Shown: positions 10,654 to 19,008 of the stretch, piece after piece
How positions within the stretch are numbered: position 1 is the first letter of the stretch
Layout: every line of letters starts with the position of its first letter
Assembly (NCBI RefSeq): GCF_013488205.1
Contig: NZ_CP040908.1
Span: 434,001-498,000, forward strand
Reading direction: 5' to 3'
Length of the DNA stretch: 64,000 bases
From: Empedobacter falsenii
GTDB taxonomy: Bacteria; Bacteroidota; Bacteroidia; Flavobacteriales; Weeksellaceae
Made by a program: the position numbers and the translations under genes
The notes under the pieces: model-generated
What the model was told of the DNA's origin: nothing
Database searches by the model: none
Seen by the model: the letters and a program-made list of their open reading frames with translations, nothing else

Positions 10654-12369
10654 ATGACTTCAAGTTTAGATAATGCTAAATTATGGCTTTCTGACGCTTA
10701 TGATGCGGAAACAAGAAAGGCTGTTCAAGATTTAATTGATAATAATCCAACCGAATTAGACGATTCTTTTTATAAAAACCTTGAGTTTGGAACAGGAGGA
10801 ATGCGTGGTATAATGGGAGTTGGAACAAATCGTTTAAACAAATATACACTTGGTGCAGCGACGCAAGGTTTAGCAAATTATATCAATCAACAATTTCCGA
10901 ATAAAGAGAAAAAAGTTGCGATTGCTTACGATGTTCGCCATAATTCGGATACGTTCGCAAAAATGGTTGCAGATGTTTTGACTGCGAATGGAATCAATGT
11001 TTATTTGTTCGAATCTTTTCGTCCAACGCCAGAATTGTCTTTCACAGTTCGTCATTTAGGTTGTGATGCTGGAATTGTGTTGACAGCTTCTCATAATCCT
11101 CCAATTTACAATGGTTACAAGGTTTATTGGAATGATGGAGCGCAAATTGTTCCGCCACAAGATGGAGAAATTATCAACGAAGTAAATAATGTAAAAGTTG
11201 AAGAAATCAAATTTCAAGGGAACGATGCATTGTTGACATATATCGGAAAAGAAATTGATGAAGCTTTTATTGATGCTTGTGTAGCAAATGGAAGTTTTAC
11301 GCAAGAAGGTAAAGAAGATATAAAAATTGTTTTCACTTCTATTCACGGAACTGCAGTTGCAATTACGCCAAAAGCTTTTGAAAAAGCTGGTTTTACTCAA
11401 GTTCATCAAGTTGCTGAGCAAGCAATTCCAAGTGGAGATTTCCCGACAGTAAAATCGCCAAATCCAGAAGAACCAGAAGCATTAACTATGGCAGTTGCTT
11501 TAGCAAATGAAATTGATGCTGATGTTGTGATTGGAACAGATCCTGATGCGGATCGTGTAGGTGTTGCAACGCGTAACAATGAAGGTGAAATTGTTTTATT
11601 AAATGGTAACCAAATGAACACTGTGTTGGCTTACTATTTATTAGAAAAATGGCAAGAAGCAGGTAAATTAGTTGGAAAAGAATTTATCGCTTCGACAATT
11701 GTAACGTCTGATATTTTCTATGATATTGCTGCTAAATTCAATGTTGATTGTAAAGTTGGATTAACAGGTTTTAAATGGATTGCTGATATGATTCGCAAAT
11801 TCGAAGGCAAAGAAAGTTTTGTTGGAGGAGGAGAAGAATCGTTCGGATTTATGGTTGGAGATTTTATCCGCGATAAAGATTCTGTTACAACAGCTTTATT
11901 AGTTTCTGAAATTGCTGCTGTACAAAAAGCGAAAGGAAGTTCATTGTACAATAAATTAATGGAAATCTATCTTGAAATCGGAAAAGCATATCAAGAAGAT
12001 TTAATTAGTATTGTAAAACCTGGAAAAGAAGGTGCAGAGTTAATTGCTAAAATGATGGTGGAATTTAGATCAAATCCTCCAAAAGAATTAGCAGGTTCTA
12101 AAGTTGTTCGTGTAAAAGATTTTCAATCTTCTATCGACAAAGATTTGACTTCTGGTGAAGAAAAAGCGATTGAAATACCTAAGTCAAATGTATTGATTTT
12201 CTATACAGAGGATGGAAGTAAAGTAGCTTGTCGACCTTCTGGAACAGAACCAAAGATTAAATATTATTTCTCTGTAAATGCTCCACTTTCTAACAAAGAA
12301 GATTATCCAGCTGTTCAAAAAGCGTTGTTAGCGAAAATCGATTTGTTGAAAGAAGATTTTAGCAAATAA
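10654..12369 (+). CDS. Phosphohexomutase (phosphoglucomutase/phosphomannomutase family)
   Basis: The 571-residue enzyme moves phosphate between C1 and C6 of a hexose phosphate. It shows the phosphoserine loop TASHNPP (Ser146), the metal loop DPDAD (Asp296, 298, 300), the sugar-binding GGGEESFG loop and the C-terminal phosphate loop RPSGTEPKIK. Length fits the long PgcA/PMM2-like subfamily. Substrate preference (glucose, mannose or glucosamine phosphates) cannot be read from sequence. It is the last gene of a cluster with a lipid-sugar glycosyltransferase, and a strong hairpin terminator follows. Several long antisense reading frames here are shadows. Confidence 0.93.
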   Translation: MTSSLDNAKLWLSDAYDAETRKAVQDLIDNNPTELDDSFYKNLEFGTGGMRGIMGVGTNRLNKYTLGAATQGLANYINQQFPNKEKKVAIAYDVRHNSDTFAKMVADVLTANGINVYLFESFRPTPELSFTVRHLGCDAGIVLTASHNPPIYNGYKVYWNDGAQIVPPQDGEIINEVNNVKVEEIKFQGNDALLTYIGKEIDEAFIDACVANGSFTQEGKEDIKIVFTSIHGTAVAITPKAFEKAGFTQVHQVAEQAIPSGDFPTVKSPNPEEPEALTMAVALANEIDADVVIGTDPDADRVGVATRNNEGEIVLLNGNQMNTVLAYYLLEKWQEAGKLVGKEFIASTIVTSDIFYDIAAKFNVDCKVGLTGFKWIADMIRKFEGKESFVGGGEESFGFMVGDFIRDKDSVTTALLVSEIAAVQKAKGSSLYNKLMEIYLEIGKAYQEDLISIVKPGKEGAELIAKMMVEFRSNPPKELAGSKVVRVKDFQSSIDKDLTSGEEKAIEIPKSNVLIFYTEDGSKVACRPSGTEPKIKYYFSVNAPLSNKEDYPAVQKALLAKIDLLKEDFSK

Positions 12370-12397
12370 TTATTTAGAATAAATATTAATATAAATA

Positions 12398-12431
12398 GAA
12401 AATGGCTGTCAATTTTGACAGCCATTTTTTT
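12398..12431. terminator. Bidirectional terminator between the phosphohexomutase and PiT genes
   Basis: A 12-bp stem (AATGGCTGTCAA at 12401-12412 with its complement at 12415-12426) has A's on the left and a T-run on the right. It can serve the converging transcripts from both sides. Confidence 0.85.
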
Positions 12432-12450
12432 ATATGATTAAATTTTAATG

Positions 12451-13548
12451 TTAGAAAAACATTGAAAATAGATAATAAAATCCTGTTGCAATAAGTGCAG
12501 AAACTGGAATTGTCAAAATCCAAGCCCATAATAAACTAATTGTAACTCCCCAACGAACAGCAGAAACTCTTTTTACCATTCCAACACCAATAATAGAACC
12601 CGTAATCACGTGAGTTGTAGAAACTGGCATTTTGATATGTTCAGTAAAAAATAATGTAATAGCTGAAGCTGTTTGCGCTGTGAAACCTTCGATAGGAGTA
12701 ATTTTTGTAATTTTATTTCCCATCGTTTTTAAGATTTTCATTCCGCCACCTAAAGTTCCTAAAGCAATTGCCGAGAAACACATAATCGGAACCCAATCAT
12801 GAATATCAGTACTACTTGTTGTGATGAACCAATGTTTCCAATTGAAAACATCATTCAAAATCCAATCATTCATATCAGTATTAACAATCGCAGTTTGATT
12901 GGCAAGTAAAGCAAATGTGATTACTCCCATTACTTTTTGAGAATCATTCAAACCATGACCAATACTCAACATGGCAGATGAAACCAATTGCAATTTCTTG
13001 AACCAAGCATCTGCTTTATGCGGTTTTGCATTTCGACAAAGATTCAGCGTGATGATGTAAATAACATTACCAGCGACTAAACCAATAATTGGCGCGACCA
13101 AAATGAAAGCGATAATCGTTAAGATAATTGTACTATTAATCGCAGAAAAATCATAACCTGTCGCAGCTAATGCACCTCCAGCTAATCCTCCAATCAATGT
13201 GTGAGATGAGGAAGAAGGGATTCCTAATTTCCAAGTTAAAATATTCCAAGTAATAGCGGCAGAAAGTGCTGCCATAACAACTACAGATGGATTAGAGCCA
13301 AATGCGACAACAACATCTTCTTTGATAATTTTAGCGATTGTGTCTGCAACTCCGAATTCTCCAATGATAAATTTGGCAATGAAAAAAGCAACAAAATTGA
13401 AAAATGCAGCCCAAATAACAGCCTGAATTGGAGTTAAAACCTTTGTAGTAACAACGGTTGCAATAGAGTTTGCGGCATCGTGAAAACCATTTAAGAAATC
13501 AAATAAAATGGCTAAACCGATAATGATAAATAATACAGTTAATTGCAT
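12451..13548 (-). CDS. Inorganic phosphate transporter, PiT family (second copy)
   Basis: The 365-residue protein has about ten membrane segments and the duplicated PiT signatures: GFHDAANSIATVV near the N terminus and PVSTTHVITGSIIGVG near the C terminus, plus LGIPSSSSHTLIGG. PiT carriers import metal-phosphate with protons or sodium. It lies beyond a terminator from the DUF47-PiT pair and has its own promoter. That TAAATTTG element ends 4 nt before the ATG, implying a leaderless mRNA. It is a close paralogue of the gene at 13663-14769, without the longer central loop there. Confidence 0.92.
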   Translation of the reverse strand: MQLTVLFIIIGLAILFDFLNGFHDAANSIATVVTTKVLTPIQAVIWAAFFNFVAFFIAKFIIGEFGVADTIAKIIKEDVVVAFGSNPSVVVMAALSAAITWNILTWKLGIPSSSSHTLIGGLAGGALAATGYDFSAINSTIILTIIAFILVAPIIGLVAGNVIYIITLNLCRNAKPHKADAWFKKLQLVSSAMLSIGHGLNDSQKVMGVITFALLANQTAIVNTDMNDWILNDVFNWKHWFITTSSTDIHDWVPIMCFSAIALGTLGGGMKILKTMGNKITKITPIEGFTAQTASAITLFFTEHIKMPVSTTHVITGSIIGVGMVKRVSAVRWGVTISLLWAWILTIPVSALIATGFYYLFSMFF

Positions 13549-13552
13549 GGCG

Positions 13553-13560
13553 CAAATTTA
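13553..13560 (-). promoter_or_regulatory. -7 element 4 nt before the second PiT gene (leaderless candidate)
   Basis: On the minus strand TAAATTTG is followed by CGCC and then ATG at 13548. The spacing is identical to that before the DUF4199 gene and lnt. Confidence 0.65.
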
Positions 13561-13608
13561 AAACTTTCTTAAACTTATCATTTATCAATTTCGAAAATTA
13601 TTTCAAAA

Positions 13609-13635
13609 ATAAAAAAGGAGCTTATAAAAGCTCCT
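13609..13635 (-). terminator. Terminator after the first PiT gene
   Basis: The 8-bp stem AGGAGCTT (13616-13623) pairs with AAGCTCCT (13628-13635). The A-run at 13611-13616 reads as U's on the minus strand. It separates the two PiT genes into different transcripts. Confidence 0.8.
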
Positions 13636-13662
13636 AAATATTAATGATATTGATTGTTATTT

Positions 13663-14769
13663 TTAAACAAATAATGTTACGATGTAGTAAATCAATGCAG
13701 CTAATAATGCTGAGACTGGAATGGTAAGAACCCAAGCCCAAAGTAAACTAATTGTTACTCCCCAACGAACTGCAGATACACGTTTCGTTAAACCTACACC
13801 AATAATAGAACCTGTAATTGTATGCGTTGTAGAAACTGGAATTCCGAAATGCTCAGAAATATAAAGCGTCATTGCTCCTGAAGTTTCAGCTACTACACCT
13901 TCTAATGGTGTTACTTTTGTAATTTTAGACCCCATTGTTTTGATGATTTTCCATCCACCACCCATTGTACCTAATGCGATAACAACAAACGATGTAATAG
14001 GAACCCACATCCAATGCGCTACGAAATATTGGAATTTATCTTCTGCTTGTACATAAGCTGGGTCAAAATCGACATTCATGTGATAGAAGATAACCGCTGC
14101 TCCAATAATACCCATTACCTTTTGCGCATCATTCATACCGTGTCCTAAAGAGAAAAGGGCAGAAGAAACCAATTGCAATTTCTTGAACCACCATTCTGCT
14201 TTTGCAGGTTTGGCTCTTTTACAAATATGAAGCGTGATTATGGTTAATATTGAGGCGATAATCATACCAATTAATGGTGCTAATACAATAAAGCATACAA
14301 TAGGAATTACTTTTTTGTAAACAATTACATCTTCTCCACCAGCAGAAAAACCACCAGCATGAGCTAATGCAGCTCCAATAAAACCACCAATTAATGTATG
14401 AGAAGAAGAAGAAGGAATACCAAACTTCCATGTTAATAAGTTCCAAGAAATGGCAGCGATAATTCCAGCTAAAATAACTTCTAGTGTAATAAAATGCTCG
14501 TTAACCGATTTTGCAATCGTATTACCAATCTTAAATTCTCCAATCCAATAGACCGAAATAAAATAAGCTGCAAAGTTGAATGCTGCTGCCCAAAGTACAG
14601 CCTGAAAAGGTGTTAAAACCTTAGTAGCGACAATGGTAGCAATAGAATTTGCTGCGTCGTGAAAACCATTTATATAATCAAAAACAAAAGCTAAGACGAT
14701 AATAGTAATCAATAACATTCCTGGCGTTGACGTAAGCATGCTCGAAAACGCTGAAAAAAATTCTGTCAT
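13663..14769 (-). CDS. Inorganic phosphate transporter, PiT family (first copy)
   Basis: The 368-residue membrane protein has GFHDAANSIATIV near residue 36, FGIPSSSSHTLIGGFIG, and the C-terminal PVSTTHTITGSIIGVG, the duplicated hallmark of PiT phosphate carriers. It begins 22 nt after the DUF47 gene, the usual DUF47-pit pairing in which the PhoU-like partner is thought to control the carrier. A terminator follows. It and the copy at 12451-13548 share most of the C-terminal half nearly word for word, pointing to a tandem duplication. Confidence 0.93.
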   Translation of the reverse strand: MTEFFSAFSSMLTSTPGMLLITIIVLAFVFDYINGFHDAANSIATIVATKVLTPFQAVLWAAAFNFAAYFISVYWIGEFKIGNTIAKSVNEHFITLEVILAGIIAAISWNLLTWKFGIPSSSSHTLIGGFIGAALAHAGGFSAGGEDVIVYKKVIPIVCFIVLAPLIGMIIASILTIITLHICKRAKPAKAEWWFKKLQLVSSALFSLGHGMNDAQKVMGIIGAAVIFYHMNVDFDPAYVQAEDKFQYFVAHWMWVPITSFVVIALGTMGGGWKIIKTMGSKITKVTPLEGVVAETSGAMTLYISEHFGIPVSTTHTITGSIIGVGLTKRVSAVRWGVTISLLWAWVLTIPVSALLAALIYYIVTLFV

Positions 14770-14791
14770 AATCTTTTAGATTAAGTTATGG

Positions 14792-15436
14792 TTATGAGTG
14801 TTTTACCGCTACTGCTTCCAATACATTTGCAACACTTTTACACTTATCTGTTGCAGATTCTAATGAAGATAAAACTTCCTTGTATTTGATGATGTTTTTG
14901 GCATCAGTTTCGTTCTCAAAAATTTCTTGAACCGCTTTATCAAAAATACGATCCGATTTATTTTCTAATTTATTGATTCGTTCACATATTTCGTAAATAC
15001 GATTTACGTTTCTCAAATCTTTCAATTGCTCAATTCCTTCACCGATTAATTGACAAGCCTCTAAGTTAACAGCTGTAATTTTGCGGATAGATTTTGTAAT
15101 TTTATCTACTTGATAAATATTGATACGATTCGCTGCACCATTTAAATTATCTGCAACATAATCGATAGATTTTACTAATTGATAAATATCTTCTCTGTCA
15201 AAAGGCGTGATAAAGTTTTTACTTAACTCTAAATTTGTTTTTTGAGTAAGATATTCAATTTTACTTTCGATTTTAGAAATTTGTGCGATGTAATCTTCGC
15301 GTTCCTCAACTGGAGCGTTTACACATTCGTGTAACAATTCAGCTAATTTGATTAAACTTTTTGAAGCCTCCTCGAACAAAGGATAGAAAACTTTATCCTT
15401 TGGAGTAAATAATTTAAAAAATGAGTTTACCGACAT
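14792..15436 (-). CDS. DUF47 (PhoU-like) phosphate transport regulator
   Basis: The 214-residue, highly charged all-helical protein matches the DUF47/TIGR00153 family, PhoU-like four-helix bundles encoded beside PiT carriers. It starts MSVNSFFKLFTPKDKVFYPLFEEASKS, a typical opening. It is the first gene of the DUF47-pit operon and is cytoplasmic. A TAATTTTG element at 15456-15463 places the transcript start about 15 nt upstream, and AT-rich inverted repeats lie just beyond. The regulatory role is inferred from gene pairing. Confidence 0.9.
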   Translation of the reverse strand: MSVNSFFKLFTPKDKVFYPLFEEASKSLIKLAELLHECVNAPVEEREDYIAQISKIESKIEYLTQKTNLELSKNFITPFDREDIYQLVKSIDYVADNLNGAANRINIYQVDKITKSIRKITAVNLEACQLIGEGIEQLKDLRNVNRIYEICERINKLENKSDRIFDKAVQEIFENETDAKNIIKYKEVLSSLESATDKCKSVANVLEAVAVKHS

Positions 15437-15455
15437 TTAATAATGTTTTGAAGTG

Positions 15456-15463
15456 CAAAATTA
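15456..15463 (-). promoter_or_regulatory. -7 element of the DUF47-pit promoter
   Basis: TAATTTTG on the minus strand, a full consensus match. Just upstream (15471-15489) is the inverted repeat TAATGT-N7-ACATTA, overlapping the spacer and -33 region, a plausible operator position. Confidence 0.55.
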
Positions 15464-15661
15464 ATTTTTCTAATGTAAAATTAACATTAAATAAATGTTT
15501 ACACGAAATAAACTTGATAATCTTTTCAATTTTAATTGCTTAAAATTAATTAAAATTGAAAAATGATTTAGTAACTAGTTTTTTAACTTTTATTCATTAT
15601 AAATTGATAAATTTATGATAGACAAAAAACGAATACTTTAAAATTAATGTAATACTATAAA

Positions 15662-17890
15662 ATGAAACCTCTACAATCTGAAAATCATCATCAATTTTTA
15701 TCAACGCATTTTCTTGATCAAAACCCTCTTGGGTTTGCTTACTTCTCTGGTAACGAATTGTTGTTGTCTTATGCTAATTCCAATTTTTATAAATTTTTAG
15801 GTTTACAAAATAGTGTTATTGGAAACGTTGCAAAATCAATTTTTGAAAAGACTCAGCTTCTCGAAATTTATTCGATGATTACGAAAGTTTATCATTGCAA
15901 TAATAGTTCGAAAGAAATGAAAGTTGTTGGTTTAAAAAATGAAGATAAAGGACAAACTGATTTTTTAGAGATAATTGTTTCATCTGTTATTAGTCCAGAT
16001 AATAATTCTGTAGAAGGGGTTTCTGTTGTTATAAAGGAGATTGTTGAGCAAGATTACAATGAAAACACTTTAGAAAATTCTATCACTAATTTTGATTACA
16101 TAGTTTCAAATTCATTGGCTTCTACAATTGTTCTAACTGGAATTGATCCAATAATTGAAGTAGCTAATCAAAAAATGGTTGAATTTTTAGGGAAAGGAAA
16201 TTCACTTTCTGGTAATAGACTTTTTACTGTTTTTCCTGAATTAGAAACAGAAAATTTCCTGAAATTATACAAGAAAGTATATGTTGATAAAGTAGAGCAG
16301 GAGGAAAAGGAGTTTAAAGTAGATTACTTTTATAATAATATTCTTTGTAGTAAGTTTTTGCATTTGTTACTACGACCAAAATTAAATAATAATCGAGAAG
16401 TAGTCGCCATCATCATCTCGTTAATTGATATTACTGATTTAATCGAAACACGTGAAAAGCTTAGAAAAAATGAGAATCTGTTAAAAGCTTTTTTAGAACA
16501 TGTTCCAGTTTCAATAAATGTTTTAGAAGGAGAAAATTTTGAGTATAAATTATCTAATAGTCTAACAGATCAGATTTGGGGGCATCATGTCGAAATAGGT
16601 TCTACTGTAAAAGATACAGTTTCATATATAAAAGATCGACCTATTTATAAAGATTTGCAATCGGTTTTTAAGACAGGTGAGCAAATCGAAAGAAAAGAAC
16701 ATCAGTTTTTAGATAATAATGGAAATATAAAATATGTCAATTATATTTTGCAGCCAATCAAAGATGAAGAAAATAAGGTTGAATATATTTTGACTTTAGG
16801 TTATGATGTGTCGAATGAAATTGAATATAAAAACAAATTAGAAGCTAACGAGAAGCGATTTAAAATTTTAGCAGATTTTATGCCTCAATTTGTTTGGACT
16901 TCAGACAAAGATGGTGTTGTGACTTATTTTAATAGAAATTGGTACGAAATATTTGGATTGGATGATAATATTGATCTGGATAAGAATTTTTGGAGTTTAT
17001 TACATCCAGAATCTCTTGATAAAGTGCGAAATAGTTGGATGGATGCAGTCCGTCAAAATTCTACTTATGAAGTAGAATATCAATTAGTGAATCCAATTAC
17101 CAATATCAGCAAATGGTATTTAGCACGTGGAAAAAGAGTTTGTAATGATAATGACGAAATTGAACTTTGGATTGGTACTTGTACAGATATTGATGATTTC
17201 AAACAATTACAGAAACAAAAAGACGATTTTATTGGAATAGCTAGTCATGAACTGAAAACGCCTTTGACAAGTTTAAAATTGTATGCACAATCTGTAGAAA
17301 TAAATCTTCGAAAACAAGGAGATGAAAAAAATGCTGAAGTTGTTAAGAAAATGGAAACACAAATCAATAAACTGAATAAGTTGATTTCAGATTTGTTAGA
17401 TGTTACCAAAATCCAAAGTGGACGAATGGTTTTACAAGATTCTATTTTTTTGATGGAAGATTTGGTTGCTGAAATTGTAGAAGAGCAGCAGATGTCTACA
17501 AAAACACACACAATTATTTTGAATAAAGAAAGTGTTGGATATATACGTGGTGATAGAGATAGAATAGGGCAAGTTTTGAGTAATCTTATTAACAATGCAG
17601 TGAAATATTCGCCAAATGCAAAAGAAGTAGAAGTAAATTTAGAGTTGATTGATGGTTTTGCAAAAGTTTCAATAAAAGATAACGGTTTTGGAATTCCTCA
17701 AAATAAAATTCACCAAGTTTTTGATCAATATTTCAGAGTAGGTAGCGAATATGAACAAGGAATTAATGGTTTGGGATTAGGATTGTTTATTTGTGCTGAA
17801 ATCATAAATAAAAGTAGTGGTCAAATCTATGTCAAATCAGAATTACATAAAGGTTCTACTTTCTGTTTTGAGTTGCCAATTCTCAAATAA
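15662..17890 (+). CDS. Orphan PAS-domain sensor histidine kinase
   Basis: The 742-residue protein has no signal peptide or membrane segment. It holds three or four PAS/PAC-like sensory modules (about 15-120, 130-260, 275-390 and 395-515; the last resembles PAS_3, with WTSDKDGVVTYFNRNWYEIFG and LHPE). The kinase core follows: H-box IASHELKTPLTSLK (phospho-acceptor His529), N-box NLINNAVKYSPN, and G-boxes DNGFGIP and GLGLGLFI. It is a cytoplasmic HATPase_c kinase of the HisKA type. No response regulator lies beside it, so its partner is elsewhere. The signal is unknown; PAS domains often sense redox, light or small molecules. Confidence 0.93.
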   Translation: MKPLQSENHHQFLSTHFLDQNPLGFAYFSGNELLLSYANSNFYKFLGLQNSVIGNVAKSIFEKTQLLEIYSMITKVYHCNNSSKEMKVVGLKNEDKGQTDFLEIIVSSVISPDNNSVEGVSVVIKEIVEQDYNENTLENSITNFDYIVSNSLASTIVLTGIDPIIEVANQKMVEFLGKGNSLSGNRLFTVFPELETENFLKLYKKVYVDKVEQEEKEFKVDYFYNNILCSKFLHLLLRPKLNNNREVVAIIISLIDITDLIETREKLRKNENLLKAFLEHVPVSINVLEGENFEYKLSNSLTDQIWGHHVEIGSTVKDTVSYIKDRPIYKDLQSVFKTGEQIERKEHQFLDNNGNIKYVNYILQPIKDEENKVEYILTLGYDVSNEIEYKNKLEANEKRFKILADFMPQFVWTSDKDGVVTYFNRNWYEIFGLDDNIDLDKNFWSLLHPESLDKVRNSWMDAVRQNSTYEVEYQLVNPITNISKWYLARGKRVCNDNDEIELWIGTCTDIDDFKQLQKQKDDFIGIASHELKTPLTSLKLYAQSVEINLRKQGDEKNAEVVKKMETQINKLNKLISDLLDVTKIQSGRMVLQDSIFLMEDLVAEIVEEQQMSTKTHTIILNKESVGYIRGDRDRIGQVLSNLINNAVKYSPNAKEVEVNLELIDGFAKVSIKDNGFGIPQNKIHQVFDQYFRVGSEYEQGINGLGLGLFICAEIINKSSGQIYVKSELHKGSTFCFELPILK

Positions 17891-18071
17891 TTTTTTCAAT
17901 TATTCGCGATTATTATCATTTTTGAAATAAAAGATTTTACTATTATTGATTTTCTTGGTGAAATCTTTCTTCCACGTTAAAATACTGTAAAAAAATACTT
18001 AGCGAATTATAAAATTTTATAAATCAATGCAAAATAAATGTCTAAATATTTTTTTTTGCTAGAATATTTTG

Positions 18072-18096
18072 TAGTTTTGCATGCCCAAAAAATGGG
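18072..18096 (+). promoter_or_regulatory. rpsL promoter -7 element and 5'-terminal hairpin
   Basis: TAGTTTTG (18072-18079) fully matches TAnnTTTG. The expected start is 18084-18086, exactly at CCCAAAAAATGGG (18084-18096), a 4-bp hairpin that would form the very 5' end of the mRNA. The leader is about 45 nt. Confidence 0.65.
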
Positions 18097-18129
18097 TTTA
18101 ATCCAAATTTAAAAGGAAATTTAATTAGT

Positions 18130-18513
18130 ATGCCAACAATTCAACAATTAGTTAGAAAAGGTAGAAAAAAACTAACCAAGAAGAGTAAATCGGCTGCATT
18201 GGAATCATGTCCACAACGCCGCGGTGTTTGTACACGTGTTTACACTACAACTCCTAAGAAACCTAACTCAGCAATGCGTAAAGTTGCTCGTGTTAGATTA
18301 ACAAACGGGAAAGAAGTTAACGCGTACATCGGTGGTGAAGGTCATAATCTTCAAGAGCACTCGATAGTATTGGTTAGAGGAGGTAGAGTTAAAGATTTAC
18401 CAGGTGTGCGTTACCACATTGTACGTGGAGCGTTAGATACTGCGGGAGTAAACGGACGTACTCAACGTAGAAGTAAGTATGGAGCGAAACGTCCTAAAGA
18501 TGCTAAAAAATAA
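18130..18513 (+). CDS. rpsL: 30S ribosomal protein S12
   Basis: The 127-residue S12 sits at the decoding centre of the 30S subunit and monitors codon-anticodon pairing. The sequence has [12 protein letters not shown] and [13 protein letters not shown]; Lys43 and Lys88, where streptomycin-resistance changes usually occur, are both unchanged. It opens the rpsL-rpsG-fusA-rpsJ unit, with rpsG 12 nt downstream. A consensus promoter and a 5' hairpin precede it. Confidence 0.99.
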   Translation: MPTIQQLVRKGRKKLTKKSKSAALESCPQRRGVCTRVYTTTPKKPNSAMRKVARVRLTNGKEVNAYIGGEGHNLQEHSIVLVRGGRVKDLPGVRYHIVRGALDTAGVNGRTQRRSKYGAKRPKDAKK

Positions 18514-18525
18514 ATTTAAGGTAAG

Positions 18526-19002
18526 ATGAGAAAGACAAGAGCTAAAAAAAGACCTTTACTTCCAGATCCTAAATTTAATGATCAGTTAGTAACTCGTTTC
18601 GTAAACAACTTAATGTACGACGGAAAAAAATCTGTAGCATTCAAAATTTTCTATGATGCGTTAGAAATCGTAGATTCTCGTAAAGAAGATGCAGAAAAAA
18701 CTTCATTAGACATTTGGAAAGAAGCATTATCTAATGTAATGCCTCACGTAGAAGTACGTTCTCGCCGTGTTGGTGGAGCTACATTCCAAATTCCAATGGA
18801 AATTCGTCCAGACCGTAAAATTTCAACAGCAATGAAATGGTTAATCAAATATTCTCGTAACAGAAACGAGAAATCGATGGCTCAAAAATTAGCTGGAGAA
18901 ATTATTGCAGCTGCTAAAGAAGAAGGATCTGCCGTTAAAAAACGTCAAGATACTCACAAAATGGCAGAAGCTAACAAAGCATTCTCTCACTTTAGATTCT
19001 AA
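18526..19002 (+). CDS. rpsG: 30S ribosomal protein S7
   Basis: The 158-residue S7 nucleates assembly of the 30S head by binding the 3' domain of 16S rRNA. It has the signature [17 protein letters not shown] at the start and [21 protein letters not shown] in the middle. Length is normal. It is the second gene of the str-type unit, 12 nt after rpsL and 6 nt before fusA. In E. coli S7 represses this operon; no equivalent site could be recognised in these short gaps. Confidence 0.99.
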   Translation: MRKTRAKKRPLLPDPKFNDQLVTRFVNNLMYDGKKSVAFKIFYDALEIVDSRKEDAEKTSLDIWKEALSNVMPHVEVRSRRVGGATFQIPMEIRPDRKISTAMKWLIKYSRNRNEKSMAQKLAGEIIAAAKEEGSAVKKRQDTHKMAEANKAFSHFRF

Positions 19003-19008
19003 TACACG

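Noticed and set aside
10676-11951. Several antisense reading frames across the phosphohexomutase
   Set aside because: Shadows of a strongly conserved enzyme; no family match and poor composition.
17925-17985. AAAGATTT...AAATCTTT inverted repeat after the histidine kinase
   Set aside because: The arms are AT-only-like and separated by about 20 nt with no T-run, so a terminator call is not justified.
18130-18513. Streptomycin-resistance change in rpsL
   Set aside because: Lys43 and Lys88 are the normal residues.
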